64,000 nucleotides of DNA from Garcia nutans (Eukaryota; Streptophyta; Magnoliopsida; Malpighiales; Euphorbiaceae), in contig CANTUV010000024.1 of the NCBI GenBank assembly GCA_947685225.1, positions 54,216,001 to 54,280,000 on the forward strand, given 5' to 3'. The translations under genes and the position numbers were made by a program. Position 1 is the first letter of the stretch. Each line of letters opens with the position of its first letter. Under the pieces are notes generated by a model that saw nothing but the letters and a program-made list of their open reading frames with translations, searched no databases and was not told where the DNA came from. Shown piece after piece: positions 10,501-22,606 of the stretch.

Positions 10501-12162
10501 GAGCTCAATCTTCGGCAGAGGAGATGGTTGGAATTGATTAAAGACTACGACTGTTTGATTGATTATCATCCAGGTAAAGCAAATGTTGTTGCTGATGCCT
10601 TGAGTCGGAAGTCTTTAGCTGGTTTAACTGTTTACTCGCTCTCGTTGCTTGTTAAGTTGAGAGCTTTGCATGCCAGTTTTGTACCTTGTGATGATGGTGC
10701 ATTGTTGACACAGTTGCTTTTGAAACCAGTTTTGTTAGATCAGATCAAAGAGGCTCAGTTGATTGATATGAAGATTCAGAAGATTATTTCAGATTGCAAG
10801 AATGGGAAGACTAGAGATTTTGTTGTGAAAGGTGATGGGAGTCTCTGGTTTAAGAAACGATTGTGTGTACCCGATGATGCTAATTTGAAAAGAGTCATTT
10901 TAGAAGAAGCACATCAGTCAGTGTTTGCTATGCATCCGGGTAATACAAAGATGTATCATGATTTGAGACAGCATTACTGGTGGATTGGTTTGAAGAGAGA
11001 TATTGCAGATTTTGTGTCGAAATGTCTCACCTGTCAGAAGGTTAAAGCAGAGCATCAAGTTCCAACTGGATTGCTTCAACCATTATCAGTACCAGAATGG
11101 AAGTGGGATAGAGTGACAATGGACTTTGTGTCTGGATTGCCATTGACACAAAGAAAACATGATGCCATATGGGTGATTGTGGATAGATTGACTAAGACAG
11201 CTCATTTCCTTCCGGTGCGGATGGATTACTCTTTGGAGAGGTTGGCTGAGCTGTATATCCATGAGATTGTGAAACTGCATGGTGTTCCAACTTCTTTAGT
11301 GTCTGATCGAGATCCCAGGTTTACTTCAAGATTTTGGAAGAGTTTGTATAGTGCTTTGGGTTCTCGACTGCACTTCAGCACTGCTTTTCATACACAGACA
11401 GATGGACAGTCTGAGAGGGTGATACAGATTGTCGAAGATATGTTGAGAAGCTGTGTCATTGATTTCTCTGGAAGTTGGGATAGATTTCTACCGCTTGTGG
11501 AGTTTGCTTACAATAACAGTCATCAATCTAGCATTGGTATGGCACCGTTTGAAGCATTGTATGGCAGACGGTGTAGGACACCTCTTTGCTGGAGTGAACT
11601 TGGGGAAGGTAAGTTAATTGGGCCCAATTTGATTAAAGAAACTGAAGAGAAAGTGAAGTTGATTCGAGGCAGATTGAAAGCAGCTTCATACCGACAGAAG
11701 TCTTATGCAGATCTGAAAAGGAGAGACATAGAGTTTGATGTTGGAGATAAGGTATTTCTGAAAGTGTCTCCTTGGAAGAAGATTTTGAGGTTCGGTCGGA
11801 AAGGGAAATTGAGTCCTCGTTTCATTGGACCGTATGAAGTTTTGGAAAGAGTTGGGCCAGTTGCTTATCGACTTGCTTTGCCACCTGAGTTGGATCGTAT
11901 TCATAATGTATTTCATGTTTCTATGTTGAGGAGATACAGGTCGGATCCATCTCATGTGTTGCCAATTGAGTCAATTGAAGTGAATCCCGATTTGACATTT
12001 GAAGAGGAACCAGTTGCTATCCTGGCACATGATGTGAAAGTGTTGAGGAACAAGAGAGTGCCATTGGTGAAGATTCTTTGGAAGAATCATGCAAAGGAAG
12101 AAGCAACTTGGGAAAGTGAGCAAACCATGCGAGAGCAATATCCTCAGTTGTTTCAGAGTTGA
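7519..12162 (+). pseudogene. gag-pol: gag-pol polyprotein of chromovirus copy 2, three in-frame stops
   Basis: It has the same domain order and frame as copy 1, shifted by 7343 bases, starting at the ATG at 7519. An upstream in-frame ATG at 7492 opens only because a TAG present in copy 1 is changed here, so I prefer 7519. Stops at 8098-8100 (TAG) and 9334-9336 (TGA) are identical to copy 1. A private stop at 10348-10350 (CAG to TAG) cuts the RNase H region. The RT motif A Asp is again Val (9646-9648). Private missense changes include VILDMDW in the protease region, where copy 1 has VILGMDW, and AFHTQTDG in integrase, where copy 1 has AFHPQTDG. The chromodomain end is intact. Confidence 0.95.
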
Positions 12163-12196
12163 TATCAGGTAATTTCGAGGACGAAATTTTCTTTTT

Positions 12197-12208
12197 AGAG
12201 GGGGAGAA
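12197..12208 (+). other. Polypurine tract, copy 2
   Basis: The same AGAGGGGGAGAA tract as in copy 1, directly before the LTR start at 12210. Confidence 0.88.
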
Positions 12209-12209
12209 T

Positions 12210-14577
12210 TGTAATATCCTCATTTATGCCCTAGAAGTCTTGGTTATGTTGTTGTTATTGTTGTTGTTTTATATTGCAAGGGAAAGAAATGAGGAAAGAT
12301 GTTTGTGTATATGTGTTTTGAGAAAGAATTTAGGGTTTAGAGAGAGTGGTATATGTTGTGTATATGATGATATATATAACATATACATTGGTCAAAAGGG
12401 TTGGTCAATGCAAGAGGATATTTTATGTGGAATGTGCAATTACTTAATTGGGCTTATAAGAGACAAAAGCTAAGTTAAATGATGAGGGGTATTTGAGTAA
12501 TTGCTTGAAGTGGAATGCATGGTGGAGATTAAAGGAAGAAAAGGTGTTTGACTTGTGCATTTTCTTCTTTCTTTCTTGAAGAGGCCGGCCATTGAAGAGA
12601 AGAGAGAGCAAGAGAGGTATTCATGGTGCTAGAAGCAAATTGAAGAAGCAATCAAAGGATTTGACAAGAGAATTGTGGAATTTCTTCATCTTAGGTAAGA
12701 AATCTCTTGAATTCCTTTGTTAATTTTGAGGTTATGTCTAAATTGAGTTGTGATTTGTTGATGTGATGATTTGGTGGGTTTGATATATGTTTGTAAGTGT
12801 TGGAATTGATTTAAAGTTAAAAGATTGAGTTGGTATTAATTTGGTTGTGAATATGGTTAGATATGTGAAGGTTGATTGTGAAAGATCAAGTGGGAAGTTG
12901 GTTTTAGGGTTTGGTATTGGTGAATGTTTTAATGTAATGTTTATGTGTTGTTTAAGTGGTTAATGTGATGAATATGTAAGATATGTGTTAATAACATTGA
13001 TTAAAACCAATTGAATGAAGTTATTGTTGTGCAAAGGGTGTGAAAATGCATTTGGAAGAGTGTTGGTTTTGATTAGGGTTGTGTTCTTGAGTGACACGGC
13101 TAGAATCAATGAGAGACACGGCCAAGACTTGAGAAATTTGGGTGACACGGCCAAGGTGGATTGAGAAACACGGCCGTGTCTTATGCCCGTGTTGGCTACT
13201 GGATTTTATGGTTGAGAGACACGGCCACAAGCTTGGCCGTGTCCCTCAAATGTATTGGTTAATGTTTTTATTTTTGGTTCTTTTTGCATTGTTTTGATTC
13301 TTCAAAGGTTGTATTGCTCCTAAACCTAAACATAATCACTTTAAACATACTTCAAACACAAGAATGACCTAATCAAACATATGTAGAAGATCCCAAAGCT
13401 ATGAATCATATCAATTGTTCCTTGCCCTAATTGCATTGTTGAGATTGAACAATAGTATGTTATATGGAATGTGAATCTTGTAAATGATAATGTGTGTTAT
13501 GAATAATGTATGTTGAGATGCTATATGCAAAATATGAATTGAGATGTGAAATGTGATATAAAGCCATTGTGAGTGGCTATGATGATATAATTGAATGATG
13601 TATGGCATGTTTGCCTAATTGATGAGGAAGATTGAGAAAGAGTTTGATAAAGAGAATAATGAAATAAGTGTATGTTTAATATGATATTCAGTTTCAGAGT
13701 TCTGGTTTTGGAGGCATGCCTATTTAATGAAAGGTAACAGTCTTGCCGGGTTGAGGATCTCTTCAAATTGAGTTGAATTGAGGTCCAAGAAACTGGGTCT
13801 GTTACACAATGATAATTGATGTTATGAGATATTTGATTTGTAGCAGTCTTGCCGGGTTGAGGATCTTCTCGAATTAGATGAGTTGATGATCCAAGAGACC
13901 GGGTCTGTTACGCTATCCATGGATAGAGATATATATATGTATATGTTGCCTACGGGCTTGATAATGGTGTTTATGAACCAAAGCAGTAACTCTGAATTCT
14001 GAATATCGTATTAAGTACTTGATGGGCCCATAGGTGTCTAGGTTTTATATATATCATAAATGATGTTCTAATGTAATGAAATGTTAATATTACTTAAATG
14101 ATGAAACGGACTATTCACGGAATATTGTCTGTTGAATATGATCTTTATTGATTGAGTGTGCATCATTGATGTTGAATTGTTAATACATATATGAAACATT
14201 GCATGGCACTAAAGCATAACATAAGCATGAATTGTCTTACTAAGCCCTTGGCTTAGCGCGATAGTGTTTAATCGCGCAGGTAATAGAGTTGAACCCGAGA
14301 GTTCTTCGAGACCCAGTGAGAGTAGACATTGAAGAGTGGATATTGGGACTTAAAGATCAGAGGAGATTTGCCAATCATGTACTACTTCTTTATATTTTGA
14401 AAAGTTTTTGTTTATAAGTAAATGATTTACTTTTCTATAATATATAACGATAAGGGTATTGTATCAAGTTTAAAATGTTTTGAATGTTAAGAAAATCCGT
14501 AGCATTCCTATGTTCAGTGCACGTATACTACATTGGGGTGTTTGTAGTGTGTGTGTATTGGATGTGGGGGTGTTACA
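12210..14577 (+). repeat. 3' LTR of copy 2 (2368 bp)
   Basis: It starts TGTAATATCC and ends GGTGTTACA. Compared with the LTR at 4867-7349 it lacks 91 bp and 22 bp inside the GGCCGTGTC cluster and 2 bp in a TA run near 13930; the first two breakpoints fall in short direct repeats. The modules are all present: palindrome 12349-12386, dyad cluster about 13094-13246, inverted arms 13683-13711 and 13977-14007, and double hairpin 14240-14277. Confidence 0.95.
13094..13246 (+). repeat. Shortened GACACGGCC / GGCCGTGTC dyad cluster
   Basis: The shortened version of the cluster at 5749-6016. The remaining copies include the pair GACACGGCC and GGCCGTGTC around ACAAGCTT. Confidence 0.8.
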
Positions 14578-16926
14578 AGAGTAATGGGTTCTCAACTTGA
14601 TAGTATGCCCATAGTTGCTGAGTTTTCAGATGTATTTCCAGAGGAGTTGCCAGGGTTACCCCCTGAGAGAGAGGTTGAGTTTGGTATCGATTTGTTGCCT
14701 GGTACTACTCCCATCTCTATCACTCCTTATCGAATGGCACCTACTGAATTGAGAGAGTTGAAGGTACAGTTGCAGGAGTTGTTGGATAAAGGGTTTATTC
14801 GCCCTAGTGTTTCTCCATGGGGAGCTCCTGTGTTGTTTGTAAAGAAAAAGGATGGTACTTTGAGGTTGTGCATTGATTATAGGCAATTGAACAAAGTAAC
14901 TATCAAGAATAAGTATCCTTTGCCTCGAATTGATGATCTCTTTGATCAGTTGAAGGGAGCAGCGGTGTTTTCCAAAATTGATTTGAGATCAGGGTACCAT
15001 CAATTGAGGGTTAGAGCTGAAGATGTTTCTAAGACAGCTTTCCGCACAAGATATGGGCATTATGAATTTTTGGTAATGCCTTTTGGATTGACGAATGCAC
15101 CTGCAGCTTTCATGGATTTGATGAATAGGGTGTTTCGGCCCTATCTAGATCAGTTTGTGGTGGTTTTCATCGATGATATTTTGGTGTATTCACGTAATGA
15201 GGAAGAACATGACAAGCATCTGCGAATTGTGTTACAGATCTTGAGAGAGAAACAGTTGTATGCTAAGCTGTCAAAGTGTGAGTTTTGGCTTGACCAAGTA
15301 ACTTTTCTCGGTCATATAGTTTCAGCAGATGGTATAAGAGTTGATCCGAGTAAAGTTGAGGCCATTTTGAATTGGAGTCCACCAAAGTCAGTGACTGAAG
15401 TTAGAAGTTTTCTGGGTTTGGCAGGCTATTATCGAAGGTTTGTGAAAGGTTTTTCTTTGATAGCTACTCCACTCACCAGATTGCTTCGAAAGGGAGTTAG
15501 ATTTGTGTGGACAGATCAGTGTCAAGCTAGTTTTGATCAGTTGAAAGAAATGTTGACTCAAGCACCTGTTCTTACTTTACCCATGGAAGATAAACCATAT
15601 GTGATTTACAGTGATGCTTCACATAATGGTTTAGGATGTGTCTTGATGCAAGAGGGTAAAGTTGTAGCTTATGCTTCTCGGCAGTTGAAGCCGCATGAGC
15701 TTAATTATCCGACACATGATCTGGAATTGGCAGCTATAGCATTTGCTTTGAAGATTTGGCGACACTACTTGTATGGGGAGAAATGTTTTATCTATACGGA
15801 TCATAAAAGTTTGAAATATTTGGGTGTCCAGAGAGAGCTGAATCTTCGACAAAGGCGATGGTTAGAGCTGATCAAAGACTATGACTGTTTGATTGATTAT
15901 CATCCTGGTAAGGCAAATGTAGTTGCTGAAGCCTTGAGTCGGAAGTCTCTAGCAGGTTTGGCTGTTTATTCGCTCTCGTTGCTTATTGAGTTGAGAGCAT
16001 TACATGCTAGTTTTAAAGCATGTGATGATGGTGCATTGTTGACTCAGTTGCAATTGAGACCAGTATTATTGGATCAGATTAAGGAGGCTCAATTGACAGA
16101 TGAGAAAATTCAGAAGATTGTTTCAGATTGCCAAAATGGGGAGAGCCGAGATTTCTTTGTGAGAAGTGATGGTAGCCTTTGGTTTAAGGATAGATTGTGT
16201 GTTCCTAATAATGATAGTTTGAAAAAGGTTATTTTGGAGGAAGCACACCAATCGGTTTTTGCTATGCATCCGGGAAGTACAAAGATGTACCATGAATTGA
16301 GACAGCATTATTGGTGGTCTGGTATTAAGAGAGACATAGCAGAATTTGTGTCCAAATGTCTCACATGTCAGAGGGTGAAAGCTAAACATCAAGTTCCAAC
16401 AGGGTTGCTTCAACCTTTAACGGTGCCTGAATGGAAATGGGAGAGAATCACAATGGATTTTGTGTCTGGTTTGCCTATGACACAGAGGAAGCATGATGCC
16501 ATTTGGGTGATTGTTGATAGGTTGACAAAGACTGCTCATTTTCTTCCGGTTCGGATGGACTTTTCACTTGAGAAGTTAGCTGAATTGTACATCAATGAGA
16601 TAGTAAAGTTGCATGGAGTCCCAATTTCTTTAGTGTCTGATCGAGATCCTAGATTTAATTCAAGATTTTGGAAGAGTTTACATGGTGCTTTGGGTTCTCG
16701 ATTGCATTTTAGCACTGCTTTTCATCCGCAGATAGATGGGCAGTCAGAGAGAGTGATACAGATTATTGAGGATATGTTGAGAAGCTGTGTCATTGATTTC
16801 TCTGGAAGTTGGGACAGATTTTTGCCACTTGTAGAATTTGCTTACAACAACAGTCATCAATCCAGTATTAGAATGGCACCATTTGAGGCATTGTATGGAA
16901 GAAGATGTAGAACGCCTTTATGTTGG
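14578..16926 (+). pseudogene. pol: Partial pol (RT, RNase H, integrase) of the resident chromovirus
   Basis: A continuous frame of about 783 codons without stops covers the end of the protease linker, reverse transcriptase, RNase H and most of the integrase. The RT keeps both aspartate motifs (KIDLRSGY and FIDD), unlike the two tandem copies. RNase H has YSDASHNGLG, and the integrase zinc domain and first DDE residues are present. Likely damaging replacements: VVAEALSRKS where relatives have VVADALS, HPQIDGQS for HPQTDGQS, and SSIRMAPFE for SSIGMAPFE. An ATG-led reading that begins at 14551 is spurious because it starts inside the inserted LTR. The frame ends at TGA 16930-16932, in LTR sequence beyond the deletion junction. 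Confidence 0.9.
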
Positions 16927-18082
16927 CTATGATAATGCAAATGAAATATATAATGGAGGCATGGTTGCCTAATTAATTATGAGAAATGAAATGAAAAGAA
17001 ATTGATAATGAGATAAATGAATTCATTGTGTGCCTAATGTGTTTATTCAATTTTCAGAGTTCTGGTTTTGGCGGTATGCCTATAAATCACTGGATAGGTG
17101 AAATGACCGGGTCGTAAGCCGATTCCAGTTGAAAAATGTGAAATGTGATGTTTTTGGGGTGAAATGACCGGGTCGTAAACCTCAAAAATAAATTATTAAA
17201 ACTAGATTGGGTGAAATGACTGGGTCGTAAACTCAAATCTAGTTGAATATCCATGGATAAATGTATTGATGATTATGATTATAGACCAAAATAGTAACTC
17301 TGAACTTTGAATAGCATATTAGATTATTTTTGGGCCCATGCTTGTGTTTGTTTAAATGTGACTATTGAATGGTGAAACAAATGAATAATGAGATGACTAC
17401 TATACATACATTATTGAAACCGGTAAGATTTGAAATATAATATTCTCTTGAATTGATCTTGAATCTTGATTGCGTGACATTAGCATGGCATTAAAGCATC
17501 ATAGCACTGTAATTTGTACCACTAAGCCGTTGGCTTAGCGCGAATGTGATTCTTCGCGCAGGTGACAGGGAAGAACCAGAGAGTTCCTCTAGGCCGAGTC
17601 GAGTATAGATTTTGAGGTGTTGATAGTGGGCTTAAAGATCAAAGACTGACTGCCAAAGAAATGTATAAATTTTATGGGTTGTAAAACTTGAGTTTGGATA
17701 TATATGAATTTGTAAATATTGTTATTTTCCGCTGCATAGTGAACAAATATTTTATTTACTGTATTTCATAATAAACTTTTACTTTATGTTGTACTAGAAG
17801 TGTAAATCCTTTTTGCAGGTTGTAGTTGAGGTTATAAGGGGGATTTATTGGGAGTGTACTGAGAATGATTTTGTTTGCATTAGTTTGTGTAAATGTTTTA
17901 AAAATCAGAAAAAAAAACCAGTTTTGTCGACACTTGGGACTCAATTTTTAAGCAAAATTATGGCAAAATTTCTGTAAAAATTGGAACTAAAAAAAAATTG
18001 ACTGAGTAAAATTGGTAGCAACATTAGGATAGTGTGGCACCTCTACTCGGCTTACATATGTAGGTCGGGAAGGGGTGTTACA
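16924..18082 (+). repeat. 3' part of the resident element's LTR
   Basis: It contains the LTR modules seen elsewhere: inverted arms 17044-17071 and 17285-17314, double hairpin 17522-17559, and GGGTGTTACA at the end. The cassette between the arms has three copies of GTGAAATGACCGGGTCGTAA (one with ACTGGG), unlike the cassette of the tandem copies. From about 17757 to 18082 it closely matches the inverse of 59240-59570, the end of a different LTR, so it may be chimeric. Confidence 0.8.
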
Positions 18083-18257
18083 TTCTTTTTTTATTTTGCT
18101 TGGGACAAAATCTTTCAATTTTAAGATTATATGGTATAAGGTGGGTGTTGGGGTTTTTATGCATGTATCTTTAATCCTATGAGGAAAAAGAAAGAAAATA
18201 AAATAAAAAGTCCAAAGTAATAATAGTTTAATATTATTAATATTAGAATAGCTATCT
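18083..18257. other. Spacer next to Tat/Athila-like primer site
   Basis: This is AT-rich with no reading frame. The minus-strand reading from 18257 downwards could be the start of the internal leader of the Tat/Athila-like element whose LTR lies to the right. The fragment near 18100-18160 resembles retrotransposon non-coding sequence, but I cannot place it. Confidence 0.3.
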
Positions 18258-19908
18258 TCCCCGGCAATGGCTTCAAAAACTTGTTAGGGCCTAGCCTAGC
18301 TATCTACTGGTACACATGTCATAATCTAGTAATAAAGTGTGAGTAGAGTATCATTTCTATGAGGAAGGATATCATAAGTACTAAACAATTAAACTAATTA
18401 TTATTTGGATGTTAAATTAATGTGAACTGAAAACTAAAATTATCTAATAATCAAGCTAAACTAAATTTTGGAATTAAATATATTTTTGGCATTAGGGTTA
18501 AACTTATCCTCATTGATTAAGTATGCTCAATCTAAATATATTCTTGATTATTGGTTAGGTTCTCCTAAATGAAGACTTAGTCTCTCTCGAGTACTAAATC
18601 TAATATTGAACTTAACCTTACCTCTAATCTCATGATCACAAACAAATTAAGCCAACTAATTAAGATTTGTGAGTAACCTTTATATCAACCTCTTAAGTGT
18701 TTACCTTATCTCTAGATGCAAACTTTAACCTAAGATTATTACCTTCTTGGACTAATATTGTACTTCCACTCTCACTCCATCACATAATACCTTAGATCAA
18801 TCAATTGTTGGCCAAATAATCAATACATTAAGATCAAATATAACAAAATAATCAAGAGCAAACTTCAATTGAATCAAATTAAATAATTATTCCATAGAAA
18901 AACCAAATACGAAATGTTTAACCCTAATAGGGTATTTAGTTACTCGTGATTGAAATAGAAATTAAAAAGAAAGAGTAGAAGATAGAAGACATAATTAAAA
19001 TTAAAATTAAATAAAAGAAAATAAATTAGAAAAATCAAACTTGGAAAGAAGAAAGGTTCTTGAACTTGAATTACTCTTGAATAAAAATCTTCCTTTTGTT
19101 TAAATCAATTCTCACCTAAAATCTAATGTATCAGTTGTGAGAAAGGTCTTAGGTATTTATAGGGGCTTAGGGAGCTTCTTTTGCAAATAAGAAAAAGTTA
19201 GGATAGATTTAGAAGAGTCCCTATTGAAAAAAAAGTCAAATTTTAATTGAAGGAAAACAAATCCTAACAAGATAATGAAGTTGTAAAATTCATGCAGAAA
19301 TTTTAAATCAAATTTTTTATCTAATAAAGTTTGAATATGGGCTTGGGATCTTCATAATGTAGCTCTCAAAGTATATATAAATTTAGGCTTTTGAATCACT
19401 CATTTTGGACTTCAGAAGCTCAAGTTATGACCTTTTGAAGTAAACTAGTTTGAATAGAAATCCTATTCTAATTTAGATTCATAATTTTGACTTTGCACAT
19501 CTGTTTAGAGGCACAAACAAACTCATATTTGTACAAATAAGACCATTCTGAAAAGCTTGAGATGTTTTCTAAAAACTTCATGAACAACACTTTCTCATTT
19601 TGGAATTTTAAGATTTTCAAAATCTCAAGTAAAGCTTTAAAGGTCAAATCTGCCCAAGTCTGAAAATCACATAATATGCCCAGACGGTAGCTGTTTGGTT
19701 CTCACGAACATGGGTCTAGACTTTCTTCTATCTTTTGCATCTTTTTCTTCAATTCTCCTCAAATTTGAATAAAAAACTTGTATTTTGACATTTCCAAGCT
19801 AAAATAAAAAATTCTAACTTCAACAAAGTAAATACATCAAATTCAATTGAAACAATTAAAAACAGGGTTAAAATTATCTAAAATAATAGTGAAAATATGA
19901 CTCTATCA
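18258..19908 (-). mobile_element. Tat/Athila-like LTR with primer site, minus strand
   Basis: Read on the minus strand, the LTR begins TGATAGAGTC (at 19908) and ends ...CCCTAACA (18282), 1627 bp. It is followed by AGTTTTTGAAGCCATTGCCG (18262-18281), close to the GGCGCCGTTGCCGGGGA primer region typical of plant Tat/Athila elements. The U5-like stretch with GATACTCTACTCACAC and TTTATTACTAGATTATGAC also fits that group. No coding part is preserved in the window, so this is a truncated element. Clade is assigned by memory of the family, not by search. Confidence 0.6.
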
Positions 19909-20211
19909 GCTAGCTCTTGTTTTCCATCTAATTAACAATTGTCAACCTAAAATGACTCTTTTGTCCTCATATATTAATGGGCTACTCCTCTCATATTCTC
20001 CCTTATCTCCATCATAGTATGTTCCAAATTCTCTTCTTTTACTATTAAAATATGTAAGGTTTATATCCATGAGTTGAATCATAAGCTTTGTTAACCATAG
20101 GATTTAATATCTTAAAATTCAGACTTTCTTTATCAAGTAAAAAATTATTGGAGCAATAAAGAGATGAACAAATAAAACTATTACCTTTGCAATTTCTAAA
20201 ACAACAACATT
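19909..20211. other. Short intergenic remnant
   Basis: Non-repetitive AT-rich DNA with no convincing reading frame. It continues on the far side of the solo LTR at 24215 and so forms the pre-insertion locus. Confidence 0.4.
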
Positions 20212-20701
20212 TTAGATGTAACACCCTTAAACTCTACTTACATATAGTATACACTCCCTTGAGTATGTAAAATATGCAAGTAAGGTATAAAAATGTCACT
20301 AATTTGTCATTTATAAAATCTTACTCGCTTACAAAAGAACAATTTGACTCATAGTTCAATATATATATAAGCATATATTTATACAAAATATTGTAACTAT
20401 GTATATTACAAAACCAAGGAACGGTTACCATATACATACTTAATACTTTAGATAAGTATAATATAAAACCAAATGTTGATTTATACGTTGATATATCATG
20501 CCAAAATATACTTAACAGCAAACAATTGACAAAATAAATATTTACATGGAACGCCAAAGGCTCTGGTCTGGTGGCAATAGTGGAGCTTTAAATACCAATC
20601 CTCACAATCTAAACCTATCCTAGTCTAGAAGAACTCTCAACTTCTGCCTTGTCACCTGCGCGATAAATAAATCGTGCTAAGCTAATCACTCAGCTGTACA
20701 T

Positions 20702-22606
20702 ACTTTGTTATGAGATTAATTTTGTACTTGTTTTTAGTATGATTTTGATGTGTTTTCAGTTAATGTTTCATTTGATTTTTGTTTAAAGTTTGTTTTAGGT
20801 TAAAGTGCAAAAACTCCCTTGGATGATCAAAACAATGAAGGAAGAGCATGAATCAAGTAAGACATGGCCAAGCCAAAGCAAGCTTGGCCGTGTCCCTCAA
20901 AAGAATTTCAAGACAGTAGCTAACACGGCTAGGAGACACGGCCAAGCCACTGGTCGTGTCTCACCTAAAGGGCAAAACCAAAGAAACCAAGAAAGAAAGG
21001 AAAATTTGGCAGAAGCTGACACTGACAGGTGACACGGTCAAGCCACTGTGACACGGCCACAAGCTTGGCTGTGTCCCATCTTAAGCCAAGAAACGAAGGA
21101 CCAAAAGAAATGAAGCAAAATGAAGAAGCAGTAGGTGACACACCCATATAACACGGCCAAGCCATTTGTCGTGTCACATGACATGGCCACAAGCTTGGCC
21201 GTGTCACTCCTTGAGAACAAAGAAAAGAAAGAAAGAAAGTAGGGGCAGTGATGGACACGACCAACTAGCTTGGCGTGTCCCAAAGAGAAATGAGAGACAA
21301 GGCCAAGCCACTCATGGCTTCGCCGTGTCACCTATAAAATGTTGAATTCTTTTGCATGGATTGAGGAACAAGTGGGGGACAAACAATTTGCTTTTGCCAA
21401 AAGAAAGATTAAAGAAAGGAAAAGCTTGCCTAAATGATAGAAAGAAAGATTAAACAAAGGGAATGTGGGAGACAAGGGAGAGTGGTGTGAGTTGGAAGGT
21501 ATGGGTTTGAGCTTTGAATGAAATAAAAGAAGAAGGAAATGCAAGAACCAAACAAACTTGGAGAGGAGGAGGCTTGAGCATACACGGCTTGGGTGAGGGA
21601 GAGAGTGACACTCTCCTTAGCTCTTCATCTTCATCCTCCATTTCTATCCTCTCCACCATCTCCATCTTCCATTGGCAAGCTCTTGAAGGTTGAAGAAGCT
21701 TCATTGAAAGGTTTGGTGACTTGAGAAAGCTCCATTCCATATTGCAAAGGGGAATCAACCATTGAAAAGGGCTTGAGCTCTTCATCATACACCCAAGTGG
21801 AGCTAGGAGGAATACTAGTAATCCTACTCTTGGCATCTTCACAAGGGGTTTTTCTATTGTCTCTTTAAATTTATTTTAATGTTGTTGTTGTTGTATTAAG
21901 AGTATTGAACATGAACTAACTCATTCTCTATCTAGATATTGATGAACCCTAGCTTATTTGTATGGATTGAATAATTTTATTTGATGGAGTTGTTTTATTC
22001 TTATGATGCTTAATGATTTATTTCCAATTGATAATAGGATGCTTATTGATTGGTTGCAATTTTCATATTATTGACTTGAGAAAGCTTGATATGAATTGAA
22101 TACTCATAAGGGTTGAGGATTGATTGGAGTGCTAGAGATAGACTTACAAGATCCTTTGGTTTATAATTCTTTGTTCTTAATGCAAGATCTACTTAATTAT
22201 GTTTGAGAAGAGATTCCAGCATTCTACTTAGTGATTAGGGATTAATTCACTCGAGAAATGTTTTAGTCTAAATTAGAGGAATGTCAATTCAACTCTATTA
22301 TGTGATTTAACTGAATTAATTTTCATAACTATAATTGTGGCTAGGGGGATTCAATATTTGGAAAGTATTTTGATCATCAAACCTTTTTACACAACACTCA
22401 ATTTCTCTTTACTTGCATTCATTAAGTTAGTTGTCTTTAATTATAAAACATCACAAAAACTATTAATTTGCTAAACAACAGTTAAGATGTGCACTAGTAC
22501 TTGACCTTGTCCTCAGTGAAACGATAACTCACTCACTACTTTATTACTTGGGCGACCCGTGCACTTGCGGTATTGCAATAGCATTAGGTACGCGCGCATC
22601 ACTTTG
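20702..22606 (+). mobile_element. Nested Tat/Athila-like solo LTR with target duplication
   Basis: An insert at 20708-22600 (1893 bp) is flanked by ACTTTG on both sides (20702-20707 and 22601-22606). The uninterrupted site can be read in the related LTR at about 51357-51370 (GTACATACTTTGATGATA), which confirms that ACTTTG was present once. The insert's right end has GAAACGATAACTCACTCACT and TTACTTGGGCGACCCGTGCA, typical of the U5 of Tat/Athila-like LTRs. No internal domain is present. The duplication is 5 or 6 bp; the exact termini are ambiguous because element and target share bases. Confidence 0.8.
20868..21335 (+). repeat. GACACGGCC / GGCCGTGTC dyad cluster in the nested LTR
   Basis: At least eight copies of ACACGGCC or GGCCGTGTC are present, several arranged as CGGCCACAAGCTTGGC-type palindromes (near 21050 and 21183). 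The motif is the same as in the chromovirus LTRs at 5749-6016, although this LTR belongs to a different lineage. Confidence 0.8.

Larger units (their letters stand above)
7350..14577 (+). mobile_element. Ty3/gypsy chromovirus, tandem copy 2
   Basis: This is the second internal domain (7350-12209, 4860 bp, the same length as copy 1) plus its 3' LTR (12210-14577). The two internal domains differ by roughly sixteen substitutions that I counted by eye, so they are real, slightly diverged duplicates. The 3' LTR is followed directly by AGAGT, which continues the pol frame of an older element. The array therefore inserted into that element, and its left flank is outside the window. Confidence 0.93.
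14578..18082 (+). mobile_element. Older chromovirus interrupted by the tandem array and internally deleted
   Basis: Pol homology resumes at 14578, exactly at the right end of the tandem array, at the point matching about 1900 of copy 1. Its 5' part must lie left of the window. At about 16924-16926 the integrase reading ends within TGTTGG and continues as LTR sequence (TGGCTATGAT...), so integrase C terminus, chromodomain, polypurine tract and LTR start are deleted. TGG occurs in both parent sequences, which suggests a microhomology junction. The LTR ends in GGTGTTACA at 18082. Confidence 0.85.

Noticed and set aside
1..14577. Tandem copies as an assembly artefact
   Set aside because: The copies differ by scattered substitutions and by LTR indels, so one was not simply read twice; long reads would still be decisive.
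14551..16932. 793-codon open frame as a complete gene
   Set aside because: Its start is in the inserted LTR and its end in deleted LTR sequence; only 14578-16926 is pol.
21450..21842. 130-codon minus-strand open frame
   Set aside because: It lies within the nested solo LTR and resembles nothing.
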